64,000 bases of DNA from Paracoccus marinaquae (GTDB taxonomy: Bacteria; Pseudomonadota; Alphaproteobacteria; Rhodobacterales; Rhodobacteraceae): the NCBI RefSeq assembly GCF_018860165.1, contig NZ_JAHKNG010000001.1, forward strand, positions 62,001-126,000, given 5' to 3'. The notes below the pieces were generated by a model. That model had not been told where the DNA came from, searched no databases, and was given only the letters and a program-made list of their open reading frames with translations. The translations under genes and the position numbers were made by a program. Within the stretch, counting starts at the first letter, position 1. Every line of letters begins with the position of its first letter. Shown one piece after another: positions 52,827-61,996 of the stretch.

Positions 52827-53303
52827 ATGTCCGCAGCAGCCGAAATTCCCGACCAGGAACCGCCGAAAGGAAAGCGGAGGCTTGTTCCCCTGCTGGTCGT
52901 GCTTGTCCTTGGCGCAGCTGGTTTCGCCTCGACCTTCTTGGGCCTCTGGTCACCGGCTGCGTTGCTGGAAACGGTCTCGGATCGCGGGGCGGCCGAAGCC
53001 GCGCCGGAGGTGGTGTTCGTGGATGTCCCGCGGATCGAACTGAATATTCCGGGCGGCCGCGGGCGGGTTCTGGTGCTGTCGACTTCGATCGAAACCGATC
53101 AGGCGCAGCAGGGCGAGATCCTGCACCTGATGCCGCGTGTCAGCGACGCCTTCGCCACCTTTCTGTCGGGTATCGATCCGGGCGCCTACGACAAGCGCGG
53201 CGTGCTTGAGATCATCCGCGGCGAGTTGCTGACCCGGAGCCGATATGTGCTGGGCGAAGCGCCCGTGAAAGACCTGTTGATCACGGAGTTCCTGATCAGA
53301 TGA
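52827..53303 (+). CDS. fliL: flagellar stator-associated protein FliL
   Basis: 158-aa inner-membrane protein. It has a short cytoplasmic N-terminus, one membrane segment (about residues 21-42, LVVLVLGAAGFASTFLGLW) and a periplasmic FliL domain that ends in the typical LGEAPVKDLLITEFLIR. FliL supports the stator and torque at the motor. The stop overlaps the next gene by 4 bp. First gene of the rightward flagellar set. Confidence 0.93.
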   Translation: MSAAAEIPDQEPPKGKRRLVPLLVVLVLGAAGFASTFLGLWSPAALLETVSDRGAAEAAPEVVFVDVPRIELNIPGGRGRVLVLSTSIETDQAQQGEILHLMPRVSDAFATFLSGIDPGAYDKRGVLEIIRGELLTRSRYVLGEAPVKDLLITEFLIR

Positions 53304-53650
53304 CCATTGAAACCATCCTCCAGGCCGCGCTGGTCGTGGCATCGGTCGGGCTGGCCGCCTTCTGCCTGATGCTGGCGCGCAGGCTTCGCCGCCTCAACGA
53401 CTTGGAAACCGGACTTGGCGGCGCGATCGCCATCATGGCCGCCGAGGTGGACCGCCTTGAAAAGGCGATCCGCTCTGCCCGGGAAGAGGCGACCGAAGCC
53501 AGTGAAGGCCTTGCCGCCGAGATTTCGCAGGCACGCAAGGAACGGGCGCTGTGGGAGTTGCGGCAGCGTATTGGCGCGGCGGCGCAGACCGAACCGGCAG
53601 CGAACCTGCCGCGCCGGCTGCGCAAGCGGAAAGAGGTGTCCGGTGTCTAG
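53300..53650 (+). CDS. DUF6468-like flagellar protein
   Basis: 116-aa protein with one N-terminal membrane segment (about 5-25, QAALVVASVGLAAFCLMLARR) and a long coiled coil (30-90) ending in basic residues. It resembles the DUF6468 proteins that sit between fliL and a motE-like gene in alphaproteobacterial flagellar clusters. No function is known; the layout suggests a membrane-anchored helper at the motor. Overlaps both neighbours. Confidence 0.7.
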   Translation: MTIETILQAALVVASVGLAAFCLMLARRLRRLNDLETGLGGAIAIMAAEVDRLEKAIRSAREEATEASEGLAAEISQARKERALWELRQRIGAAAQTEPAANLPRRLRKRKEVSGV

Positions 53651-54185
53651 ATCAATCTTGCCGCTGCTGGCTCTGACCTTCTCGATTCCGGCGGCGGCCA
53701 TGCTGTGGCAGTCGCAGGACCTGTCGCGCGTCTTTGCCGCATTCGCCGCCCCCAGCGGGTTGTTGCAGGGATGCGGTGACGTTCCCGAAGCCGTGGCCCT
53801 GGCGGAAGAACTGCGCGACCGCGCGCTGCGCATCGAGCGCTATATGGCGAGTATCGACGCCCGCAAGGAGGAACTGGTCGAAGCCGAGACCACCCTGCGC
53901 CAGCGGCTGTCGGAACTGAAGGCGCAGAAGGGGGGAACCCGCTTGCGCCGGGACACCGCATCCGAGGCGGTGCGCCAGGATATCGATCGGCTGGTGGCGG
54001 TCTATGATCAGATGAAGCCCGCCGAGGCGGCGGCGGTCCTGACCAACCTGCCGGCGGATTTCGCGGCCGAGATCCTGATGCGGGTCCGCCCCGAGACCGG
54101 CGCGCGGATCATCGCCTCGGTCGAACCGCGTCAGGCGGCGTTGCTGACCGCCCAGATGGGCGCGCGCAGCGTCCGCAAACAATAG
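53643..54185 (+). CDS. MotE-like flagellar protein
   Basis: 180-aa exported or membrane-anchored protein with an N-terminal signal (SILPLLALTFSIPAAAM), a periplasmic coiled coil (60-105), and a C-terminal MgtE-N-type domain (MKPAEAAAVLTNLPADFAAEILMRV). This is the layout of MotE, a chaperone of the motor protein MotC in Sinorhizobium. The start is a GTG with AAAGAGG upstream, overlapping the previous gene by 8 bp. MotC is not in the window. Confidence 0.78.
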   Translation: MSRSILPLLALTFSIPAAAMLWQSQDLSRVFAAFAAPSGLLQGCGDVPEAVALAEELRDRALRIERYMASIDARKEELVEAETTLRQRLSELKAQKGGTRLRRDTASEAVRQDIDRLVAVYDQMKPAEAAAVLTNLPADFAAEILMRVRPETGARIIASVEPRQAALLTAQMGARSVRKQ

Positions 54186-54197
54186 GGAGCGATCGGC

Positions 54198-55064
54198 ATG
54201 TTCGGCTTTGTGGGCATTTTCCTGACCGTCGCCATGGTGTTCGGGGGATATCTTCTGGCGGGCGGCAAGATGGGGGTCATCACCCATGCCCTGCCTTTCG
54301 AGATGATGATGATCGCCGGTGCGGCGATCGGTTCGTATCTGCTGTCGAATGACAGCCATGTGCTGAAGGCGACCCCGGGCGGGCTGGTCCGCGCGTTCAA
54401 GGGGCCGCGCTGGACCGCGCAGGATCATCAGGACGTGCTGTGTCTGATGTTCCAGCTGCTGAAGATCGCGCGCGAAAATCCGGTGGCGTTGGAACAGCAT
54501 ATCGAGAACCCGGGCGAATCGCCGATCTTCGCGGCTTATCCGCGGCTTCTGGCGGATCACGATGTTGTCTCGCTGATCTCGGACACGCTGCGCTCGATCA
54601 GCCTGAACTATGACGATCCCTATCAGGTCGAGGAAATGCTGGCGCGCCGGATCGCGATCCTGCGCGAGGAGGAGATGCATATCCCGCACGCGCTGCAAAG
54701 CGTGGCCGACGCGCTGCCCGCACTGGGTATCGTCGCGGCGGTTCTGGGCGTCATCAAGACCATGAGCGCCATCGATCAGCCGCCCGAGGTGCTGGGCAAG
54801 ATGATCGGCGGGGCACTGGTCGGAACCTTTCTCGGCGTGTTTCTGGCCTATGGGTTTGTCGCGCCGCTGGCCAACCGGCTGGGGGGCGTGGTCAAGCAGG
54901 ACATGGGCTTTTACGATGTCATCAAGTCGGTGCTGATCGCCGGCCTGCACCAGCACGCCACCAATCTCTGCGTCGAGGTCGGCCGGCAGGCCGTGCCCGA
55001 ACACGTCCGTCCCAGCTTTGACACGCTGGAATCGGCGTTGCGAGACCTGAAGAAGGCCGCGTGA
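54198..55064 (+). CDS. motA: flagellar motor stator protein MotA
   Basis: 288-aa proton channel subunit with four membrane segments. Seen: GIFLTVAMVFGGYLLAGGK, PFEMMMIAGAAIGSYL, the RRIAILREEEMHIPHALQSVADALPALGIVAAVLGVIK region and GALVGTFLGVFLAYGFV with the cytoplasmic loop between. MotB is not adjacent and must be elsewhere. It ends on the TGA that is followed by the ATG of the next short gene. Confidence 0.96.
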   Translation: MFGFVGIFLTVAMVFGGYLLAGGKMGVITHALPFEMMMIAGAAIGSYLLSNDSHVLKATPGGLVRAFKGPRWTAQDHQDVLCLMFQLLKIARENPVALEQHIENPGESPIFAAYPRLLADHDVVSLISDTLRSISLNYDDPYQVEEMLARRIAILREEEMHIPHALQSVADALPALGIVAAVLGVIKTMSAIDQPPEVLGKMIGGALVGTFLGVFLAYGFVAPLANRLGGVVKQDMGFYDVIKSVLIAGLHQHATNLCVEVGRQAVPEHVRPSFDTLESALRDLKKAA

Positions 55065-55342
55065 TGTTGCTGCCGACGCTGTTCCTGCTGATGGAGGGGA
55101 TGGGTGATGCCGCAACCGCCATGTCGCCCGAGATGACCGCCTTTGCGGACGAGGCATCCGCCTGGGTGCTGGAGGGGAAAAGCCTGCCGCCGGACTATCG
55201 GGTCCGGCTGTTGCGCATGGAGCCGGCGGTGCGGCTGCAACTGATCGTGTTTCTGCGGCGGGCCGGGCTTCTGACCGATACGGCGTGGAGCCTTGAGGAC
55301 ATTCTGAGACCGGCCGTCGCTTCGCAGGAGGGCATCGAATGA
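55064..55342 (+). CDS. unknown 92-aa protein between motA and flhA
   Basis: Short protein of about 92 residues, without a membrane segment beyond a weakly hydrophobic N-terminus (LLPTLFLLMEGMGD). The C-terminal half (DYRVRLLRMEPAVRLQLIVFLRRAGLLTDTAWSLEDILRP) is helical and Leu/Arg-rich. Its frame continues into a GTG three bases earlier (55061). It overlaps motA and flhA by 1-4 bp, so it is a genuine operon member. No family is recognised; conserved context suggests a flagellar role. Confidence 0.7.
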   Translation: MLLPTLFLLMEGMGDAATAMSPEMTAFADEASAWVLEGKSLPPDYRVRLLRMEPAVRLQLIVFLRRAGLLTDTAWSLEDILRPAVASQEGIE

Positions 55343-57435
55343 AAGCCATCGGTGCTGTCGGACCGAAGGCCAGTCGGCTGCTGGACGCGCCGCTGCTGGT
55401 CACCGGAGGCCTTGTCCTCATCGTCATCTCGCTGGTCATCCCCCTGCCGCCGGGGCTTCTGGACCTGGGCATCGCGCTGTCCATCGCCACGGCGACGCTG
55501 GTCCTGGTCATGGCCTCGCTGGTGGACAGGCCGACCGATTTCCAGGCCTTTCCCGTCCTTCTGCTGGTCAGCCTCGTCATCCGCCTGTCGCTGAACGTGT
55601 CCTCGACCCGGCTGATCCTGACCGAGGGGCATACCGGCACCGAGGCGGCGGGGCAGGTCATCAACGGTTTTGCGAATTTCGTCGCGGGCGGATCGCTGCT
55701 GGTCGGGCTGACGGTCTTCGCGGTGATCTCGGTGGTGAATTTCATGGTCATCACCAAGGGCTCGGGCCGGATGGCCGAGGTGGCCGCGCGATTCGCGCTG
55801 GATTCGCTGCCCGGCAAGCAACTGGCCATCGACGGCGATCTGAACGCCGGCGCCATCGACCATCAGGAGGCTAAGCGCCGCCGCATCCAGGAACAGCGCG
55901 AGATCAGCTTTTTCGGCTCGCTCGACGGCGCCTCCAAATTCGTCAAGGGCGATGCCATGGCCGGCATCGTGATCACGCTGATCAACCTGCTGATCGGGCT
56001 GAGTGTCGGTGTCCTCGCCCACGGCATGGAGATGGGCGAGGCGGTGAAGACCTATTCGCACCTGACCATCGGCGACGGGCTGGTCAGCCAGATCCCGGCG
56101 CTGATCACCTCGATGGCCGCGGCGCTGCTTCTGTCGCGGGGTGGGGCGACCGATACGACCGCCGATCTGATGTCGCGTCAGTTGACCCGCGACTGGCGGC
56201 CCGCGGCGGTCGTGGCCGGGGCGATGACGCTGATGTCCTTCGTGCCCGGCATGCCGCGCCTGCTGTTCATCATGCTGGCCCTGGCCCTGGCGGGCTTCGC
56301 CCTGCACCTCGCGCGCCGGCAGGCGGTCGAAGCCGTGCCGGACGACGCGCCGCCTGTCGAAGCCGCAGCGCGACCGGCGGCCCGGATCGGCGACGTGCTG
56401 GATACCGATGACATCAGCGTCGAGATCGGCTCTGACCTGATCGTGACGGCGCTGGATCAGGCGCGCGGTCTTGGCAGCCGGATCAGCAACCTGCGGATCC
56501 ACATCGCGCGCGGCTATGGGCTGATCCTGCCGGATGTGCGGATCACCGACACGGACGAACTTCCTCCCGGCGATTACCGGATCCGTGTGCATGGCGTCGT
56601 GCGTGGCCGCGGCACGCTCAGGCCCGGCGAGGTCTTGGCCCTTGGGCCGGATCGGCTGCTTGAGCAACTGGCCGGGGCAAGCGTGCGCGAGCCGGTCTAT
56701 TCCAGCCCGGCGCGCTGGATCTCGCGCGACGATCAGGACGAGGCGGTGCTGACCGGGGTGACCGTGGTGACCCCGATGGAGGTGCTGTCGACCCATCTGA
56801 TGGAGGTGGTGAAGGCCAATCTCTCGGCCCTGATGACGCTGGCCGCCATGCAGCGGCAGCTGGACGAGATGAAGTCGCTGTCCGATCCCGGCCGGGCCGA
56901 GCGCAATCGCCGCTATCTGGACAGCATGATCCCCGACAAGGTCAGCCCCGAGCACCTGCTTGCGGTGCTGCGCGCCCTTCTGGAAGAGCGTCTGTCGATC
57001 CGCAACCTGCCCCTGATCATCGACGCGATCTACGAATTCCGCGGGATCGACTCGATCGAAACCGTGTACGAACTGGTTCGCAAGCGGCTGCGCGCCCAGA
57101 TCACCCAGCAATATTCGGACGAGAGCGGCAGGGTCACGGCGCTGCAACTGCATCCGGCCTGGGAGGCCGAGTTCGTCCGCGCCGATGCCGAGACGGGCCG
57201 CGACGGGGGCGGGGCGCTGACGCCGGCTCTGTCGCACAAACTGCTGGAGGCGACGCGCCGGGGGCTGGCGATCCTGCAGCCAGGACTGCGAACGGTCATC
57301 GTCACCCCGGACCACCGGCGGCGGATGGTCCGGGCGGTGCTGGGGTCGAACGGGATCGCCGTGCCGGTGCTGGGGCTGGAAGAGATCGACCCAGCGGTCG
57401 ACCTGCATCTGGTCGGCACCATCGAGGCCGCCTGA
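55339..57435 (+). CDS. flhA: flagellar export apparatus protein FlhA
   Basis: 698-aa gate protein. About eight membrane segments in the first ~330 residues include the signature LSLNVSSTRLILTEGHTG and the FHIPEP loop (NFVAGGSLLVGLTVFAVISVVNF). The cytoplasmic domain, which docks substrate-chaperone complexes, begins near residue 350. It normally pairs with FlhB and FliPQR. It is the longest gene of the rightward set. Confidence 0.97.
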   Translation: MKAIGAVGPKASRLLDAPLLVTGGLVLIVISLVIPLPPGLLDLGIALSIATATLVLVMASLVDRPTDFQAFPVLLLVSLVIRLSLNVSSTRLILTEGHTGTEAAGQVINGFANFVAGGSLLVGLTVFAVISVVNFMVITKGSGRMAEVAARFALDSLPGKQLAIDGDLNAGAIDHQEAKRRRIQEQREISFFGSLDGASKFVKGDAMAGIVITLINLLIGLSVGVLAHGMEMGEAVKTYSHLTIGDGLVSQIPALITSMAAALLLSRGGATDTTADLMSRQLTRDWRPAAVVAGAMTLMSFVPGMPRLLFIMLALALAGFALHLARRQAVEAVPDDAPPVEAAARPAARIGDVLDTDDISVEIGSDLIVTALDQARGLGSRISNLRIHIARGYGLILPDVRITDTDELPPGDYRIRVHGVVRGRGTLRPGEVLALGPDRLLEQLAGASVREPVYSSPARWISRDDQDEAVLTGVTVVTPMEVLSTHLMEVVKANLSALMTLAAMQRQLDEMKSLSDPGRAERNRRYLDSMIPDKVSPEHLLAVLRALLEERLSIRNLPLIIDAIYEFRGIDSIETVYELVRKRLRAQITQQYSDESGRVTALQLHPAWEAEFVRADAETGRDGGGALTPALSHKLLEATRRGLAILQPGLRTVIVTPDHRRRMVRAVLGSNGIAVPVLGLEEIDPAVDLHLVGTIEAA

Positions 57436-58190
57436 TGTGGGATGAGATAGCGGCCCGCGTCCCCGGGCTCGATTGGCGCCTGGTGCTGGTCTATCTTCGG
57501 GCGCAGGCCTGTATCCTGATCCTGCCGGGGCTTGGGGAACGGCTGATCCCGGCCCGGGTCCGCGTCGGGGCGGCGATGGCCGTTTCACCGCTTCTGGCGG
57601 GGTTGGTCGCGCCGGTCGCCGCGCCGGACGGCACGATTGCGATGCTTGGCCAGGCCGCGGGCGCGATGATCGTCGGGCTGGCGGCCGGCGGATTGCTGCG
57701 CCTGCTGGCGCTGGCGCTGGACATAGCGACCACTGCGATCGCCGCCACCGCCTCGCTGTCGCAGATCATCGGGGTCCAGAACGAGGCCGCGCCCCATCCG
57801 ATCGGCAACATGCTGCATCTGGGCGGCATGGCCGTGCTGATGGCCCTGGGGCTTCCGGTCATGCTGGTGCAACTGATCGCGGACAGTTTCGTGCTCTGGC
57901 CGGCCGGCGGCTGGCCCTCTGTCGACATGCTGGCCCCTGCGGCGGTGCGAATGGTCTCGGACAGTTTCCTGCTGGCGATGATGCTGGCCGCGCCCTTCAC
58001 TCTGGGAGGTTTCCTGTTTCAGGCCCTGTCCGGGGTGGTCAACCGGGTCATGCCGGCACTGCCGGTGGTCTTCATCGGCTCGCCCGGATCGATCCTGCTG
58101 GCCCTGGCGGCGCTGGCGCTGCTGGCGCCGATGCTGGTCGGGCTTTGGGCCGATGCGGTGCTTGATTTCACCCTGCCGAGGTCGGGATGA
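57435..58190 (+). CDS. fliR: flagellar export apparatus protein FliR
   Basis: 251-aa integral membrane protein with about six segments; the RVGAAMAVSPLLAGLVAP, VALP-like LGLPVMLVQLIADSF and the C-terminal MPALPVVFIGSPGSILLALAALALLAPMLVGLW stretch are typical. It joins FliP and FliQ in the export gate. The start overlaps flhA by one base and the stop overlaps flhB by 4 bp. Confidence 0.94.
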   Translation: MWDEIAARVPGLDWRLVLVYLRAQACILILPGLGERLIPARVRVGAAMAVSPLLAGLVAPVAAPDGTIAMLGQAAGAMIVGLAAGGLLRLLALALDIATTAIAATASLSQIIGVQNEAAPHPIGNMLHLGGMAVLMALGLPVMLVQLIADSFVLWPAGGWPSVDMLAPAAVRMVSDSFLLAMMLAAPFTLGGFLFQALSGVVNRVMPALPVVFIGSPGSILLALAALALLAPMLVGLWADAVLDFTLPRSG

Positions 58191-59248
58191 GCGAGGAAAA
58201 CGACGACAAGCCCTTCGAGGCGACCGAACAGAAGCTGCGCAAGGCGCGCGAGCGCGGCGATGTTCCGCGATCGACTGAACTGAACGCCGGGGCGATGTAT
58301 CTGGGCGCATGGCTGGCCTTTGCCGTCGGGGCGGGTTTCGCGGTGCAGCAATGGCTCAGCATGGCCAGCCGCGCGATGGGGGCCGAGGGCTGGCCGGTCG
58401 AGCCCGTCTTTGCCCTGGCCGGTGCCCTGGGACGCTATGCCGGGATGGCGCTGATCGGGCTGATCCTGATACCGACATTCGCCATCGCCGTCGGGCTGAT
58501 TGCACAGCGCGCGCTGATCTTTGCGCCGCAGAAGCTGGCCTTCGACGTGAACCGGATCAATCCGGTGAAGACGGCGGGGCAGAAATTCGGCGTCTCGGGG
58601 CTGATGACCTTCGCCATCTCGCTGGGGAAGGCCGCGCTGGTCTGCGTCGGCGGGTGGTATCTGTTCTCGTCCCATCTCGACCGTCTGGCGGGAAGTGCCA
58701 TGACCGGCGGTGCCTGGGTCGGGGAACTGGGGTTTCTGCTGGCGCAGGTGCTGCTGTTGGCGGTCGCCGTCTCGGCGGTTTTCGCGGTCCTCGACATGCT
58801 GTGGAAATGGTTCGACCACCGTCGCAAGAACCGGATGACGCGCAAGGAGATGCTTGATGAACACAAGGATGCCGAGGGCGACCCGCATCTGAAGGCGGCG
58901 CGGCGCCAGCGGGCGGTCGATCTTGCGATGAAGCAGATGCTGGCCGATGTGGCGCGGGCCGATGTGATCATCGTCAATCCGACGCATTATGCCGTTGCTC
59001 TGGAGTGGAAGCGCGGCAGCGGCCGGGCACCGGTCTGCCTGGCGAAGGGCACCGACGAGGTCGCCGCCCGGATCAGGGATCGCGCCCGCGAGAGCAAGGT
59101 GCCGATCTGGTCGGACCCGCCCTGCGCGCGCGCGATTCACGCCACCGTCGGGATCGGGGAAGAAATCCGGCACGATCATTTCGCCGCCGTGGCCGCCGCG
59201 ATCCGCTTTGCCGAAAAGATGCGCGAGAAGGCCCGTGCGGGATGGTAG
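58187..59248 (+). CDS. flhB: flagellar export switch protein FlhB
   Basis: 353-aa protein with four membrane segments and a cytoplasmic autocleavage domain. The cleavage site NPTH (residues 264-267) is followed by YAVAL; self-cleavage between Asn and Pro switches substrate specificity from rod/hook to filament. The N-terminal TEQKLRKARERGDVPRSTEL is typical. The end overlaps the FliJ-like gene by 7 bp. Confidence 0.97.
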   Translation: MSEENDDKPFEATEQKLRKARERGDVPRSTELNAGAMYLGAWLAFAVGAGFAVQQWLSMASRAMGAEGWPVEPVFALAGALGRYAGMALIGLILIPTFAIAVGLIAQRALIFAPQKLAFDVNRINPVKTAGQKFGVSGLMTFAISLGKAALVCVGGWYLFSSHLDRLAGSAMTGGAWVGELGFLLAQVLLLAVAVSAVFAVLDMLWKWFDHRRKNRMTRKEMLDEHKDAEGDPHLKAARRQRAVDLAMKQMLADVARADVIIVNPTHYAVALEWKRGSGRAPVCLAKGTDEVAARIRDRARESKVPIWSDPPCARAIHATVGIGEEIRHDHFAAVAAAIRFAEKMREKARAGW

Positions 59249-59613
59249 CCGACCCGCGCAAGCTAGCCGCGCTGCAACGCATCGCCCGGTTGAAGGCCGA
59301 GCGCGAGTTGAAGAAATTCGCGGCCTTCAGCGCCCATATGGCCGCCGCCCGGCAACGCGCGGAGGCGTTGCAGGCAGCACTCGATCAAAGCTATCGCAGC
59401 ACCGCGCCGCTGAATGTCGCGGCGGCGCGGATGGCCAATGCCCAGGCCGGCCGGGCCGCCCGGGAGCTGCAACGGGCCGATCAGGAAATCACCCGGATGA
59501 CGCCCCGTTTCGAGGCGGCGCGGAAGGATGCCGCGCGCGAATTCGGTCGCGCCGAGGTCCTGCTGGAACTGGCCCGCCGACAGATGCACGAGCGGTTGAA
59601 AACGCGTTTCTAG
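59242..59613 (+). CDS. FliJ-like coiled-coil protein
   Basis: 123-aa protein, almost entirely alpha-helical coiled coil, rich in Ala/Arg/Glu (ARLKAERELKKFAAFSAHMAAARQR broken by short gaps). It has no membrane segment. Its size, composition and location right after flhB recall FliJ, the export stalk/chaperone. Sequence similarity cannot be judged from such a coiled coil, so the identity is a guess from context. It ends the flagellar operon; no clear terminator follows. Confidence 0.6.
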   Translation: MVADPRKLAALQRIARLKAERELKKFAAFSAHMAAARQRAEALQAALDQSYRSTAPLNVAAARMANAQAGRAARELQRADQEITRMTPRFEAARKDAAREFGRAEVLLELARRQMHERLKTRF

Positions 59614-59763
59614 GAGGTTGGGTGCTGCTGCCCGGCAAGGGGTGGGCGCGGGTCGCGCTCGCGACGCCGACGGGTTTCGCGCGCGACAGGTTGCCCGGAT
59701 AGGCATTAGACAGAGCCCCGGTGAGGTGCTAGGGAACTCCGCAGCCATTCGAGGAGCAGCGTG

Positions 59764-60813
59764 ATGCCCAACACCAGCCAGCGTGCCGATGCAGCAGCAA
59801 GCCGCGATGTCTGGACGGTCGAGGACGCCCGCGCGGTCCATGACCTGCCCTTCATGGAACTGCTGTTCCAGGCCCAGACCGTCCATCGCCGGCATTTCGA
59901 TCCGAACCGCGTGCAGATGAGCCGGCTTCTGTCGATCAAGACCGGCGGCTGCCCCGAGGACTGCACCTATTGCAGCCAGTCCGCGCGCTATGATTCCGGG
60001 CTTTCCGCGTCGAAGCTGATGGAGGTCCAGCGCGTGATCGCCGAGGCCAGGCGTGCCCGTGACGCGGGCGCCACGCGCTATTGCATGGGTGCCGCATGGC
60101 GCAGCCCGAAAGAGCGGGACATGGCGCAGATCGTCGCCATGGTCGAGGGCGTCAAGGCCCTGGGGATGGAGACCTGCATGACGCTGGGCATGCTGAACGG
60201 CGATCAGGCGCGGCGCCTGAAGGCGGCGGGGCTGGACTATTACAACCACAATATCGACACCTCCGAGGCGCATTATTCCAACGTGATCACGACGCGGAGC
60301 TTTGCCGACCGGCTGGATACGCTGGCGCATGTGCGCGACAGCGGAATCAAGGTCTGTTCGGGCGGGATTCTGGGGCTGGGCGAGGGGGCGCAGGACCGGG
60401 TCGAGATGCTGGTGACGCTGGCGAACCTGCCCGAGCCGCCCGAGAGTGTGCCGCTCAACATGCTGATCCCGGTCGAGGGGACGCCACTGGCAGACGCCAC
60501 GCCGGTCGATCCGATCGACTTTGTGCGCGTCATCGCCACGGCACGGATCATGATGCCGGAAAGCCATGTCCGGCTGTCGGCGGGCCGGACCGAGATGTCG
60601 GACGAGATGCAGGCGCTGTGCTTCTTTGCCGGGGCGAACTCGATCTTCGTGGGCGATACGCTTCTGACCAAGGACAATCCGGGGGAAGATCAGGATCTGC
60701 GGCTGTTCGCGAAGCTGGGCCTGCAGCCGATGGAGGTGCACGAGCACATGCCCGCGCCCGCCATGCCGGCCAGGCCGCGTGATGCCGAACCGGCAATTCC
60801 GATCCTGCGCTAG
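59764..60813 (+). CDS. bioB: biotin synthase
   Basis: 349-aa radical SAM enzyme inserting sulfur into dethiobiotin. The 4Fe-4S motif is CPEDCTYC (Cys63, Cys67, Cys70). Conserved [13 protein letters not shown] and the SAGRTEM region near the C-terminus, with the Arg that binds the auxiliary 2Fe-2S cluster, are present. GAGGAG lies 7 bp before the chosen ATG; the GTG just upstream is a possible start. First of the bioBFDA operon. No BioR-type palindrome was recognised upstream. Confidence 0.97.
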   Translation: MPNTSQRADAAASRDVWTVEDARAVHDLPFMELLFQAQTVHRRHFDPNRVQMSRLLSIKTGGCPEDCTYCSQSARYDSGLSASKLMEVQRVIAEARRARDAGATRYCMGAAWRSPKERDMAQIVAMVEGVKALGMETCMTLGMLNGDQARRLKAAGLDYYNHNIDTSEAHYSNVITTRSFADRLDTLAHVRDSGIKVCSGGILGLGEGAQDRVEMLVTLANLPEPPESVPLNMLIPVEGTPLADATPVDPIDFVRVIATARIMMPESHVRLSAGRTEMSDEMQALCFFAGANSIFVGDTLLTKDNPGEDQDLRLFAKLGLQPMEVHEHMPAPAMPARPRDAEPAIPILR

Positions 60814-60853
60814 GCCGCCCGAACTCCGGACTTCTGAGGGTGTCTGACCGAAG

Positions 60854-61996
60854 ATGAGCAGCGCCGACCGGCTGAAGCCCTATCGCGAGAACCTGGAGGG
60901 GCTGACCCGGCAGGGCCGCCGGCGTGGGCTGGCCGGACGGCAGGGGGTGGATTTCGCGTCGAACGACTATCTGGGTCTGGCCCAGTCGCCACGGTTGGTC
61001 GATGCCGTGCGGCGGGCGCTGGATGACGGCGTGCCGGTCGGGGCGGCGGGATCGCGGCTTCTGCGCGGAAACACCGCCGCGCAGGAGGCGTTCGAAGAGA
61101 AGGCGGCGCGGCATTTCGGGGCAGAGGCAGCACTGGGGTTCGGCGGCGGCTATGTGGCGAATTTCGCGGCCCTCACGACCTTGCCGCAGCGGGGCGACCT
61201 GCTGCTGATGGACGAGCTGTCGCATGCCAGCACCCATGAAGGTGCGCGGGCGGGGCGCGCCGCCGTGCAGAGCTTCCGGCATGGCGATGTGCAGCACGCA
61301 GCGGATGTGATCGCCGCGTGGCGGCAGGCCGGAAATCGCGGCGCCGTGTGGATCGCGGTCGAAAGCCTTTACAGCATGGATGGCGATATCGCGCCGCTGG
61401 ATGATCTTGCCGCGCTGGCCGATGAGCATGGCTTCCTGCTGGTGGACGAGGCTCATGCGACCGGCATCTACGGGCCGGATGGGCGCGGCCTTGCGCATGC
61501 GCTTGAAGGGCGCGGGAATGTGCTGACGCTGCATACGCTCGGCAAGGCGATGGGGGGATCGGGGGCCCTGCTGTGCGGTGCCGGCTGCCTGGTCGATTTC
61601 ATGGTCAATCGCTGCCGTCCGTTCATCTTTGCGACCGCGCCCTCGCCGCTGATGGCGGCCGTCGGCAGCGAGGCGCTGGATATCCTGCGCGAGGAGGCAT
61701 GGCGACGCGAGGATCTGCAGGGGCATGTGCAAGCCTTCGGCGAGGAATTGCGCCGGCGGCTGCCGCACCTGCAATTCAGCGGCAGCCAGATCGTGCCGCT
61801 GATCGTCGGGCCGGATGTGGAAACCATGGAACTGGCGCGGCGGATACAGGAGCGGGGCTTCGATGTCCGGGGCATACGCCCCCCGACCGTGCCCGAGGGC
61901 ACCTCGCGGCTGCGGATTTCGCTGACGCTGAACGCGACGCGGGCGGATGTGATCCGGCTGGCCGAGACCCTGGAGGAATTGTGGCCCGTTTCGTGA
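60854..61996 (+). CDS. bioF: 8-amino-7-oxononanoate synthase
   Basis: 380-aa PLP enzyme condensing pimeloyl (ACP or CoA) with alanine. Typical segments: VDFASNDYLGLA, GSRLLRGNTA, DELSHAST and the PLP-lysine region TLGKAMGGSGA. It starts 41 bp after bioB and its end overlaps bioD by 16 bp. Genes for early pimeloyl synthesis (bioC/bioH) are not in the window. Confidence 0.96.
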   Translation: MSSADRLKPYRENLEGLTRQGRRRGLAGRQGVDFASNDYLGLAQSPRLVDAVRRALDDGVPVGAAGSRLLRGNTAAQEAFEEKAARHFGAEAALGFGGGYVANFAALTTLPQRGDLLLMDELSHASTHEGARAGRAAVQSFRHGDVQHAADVIAAWRQAGNRGAVWIAVESLYSMDGDIAPLDDLAALADEHGFLLVDEAHATGIYGPDGRGLAHALEGRGNVLTLHTLGKAMGGSGALLCGAGCLVDFMVNRCRPFIFATAPSPLMAAVGSEALDILREEAWRREDLQGHVQAFGEELRRRLPHLQFSGSQIVPLIVGPDVETMELARRIQERGFDVRGIRPPTVPEGTSRLRISLTLNATRADVIRLAETLEELWPVS

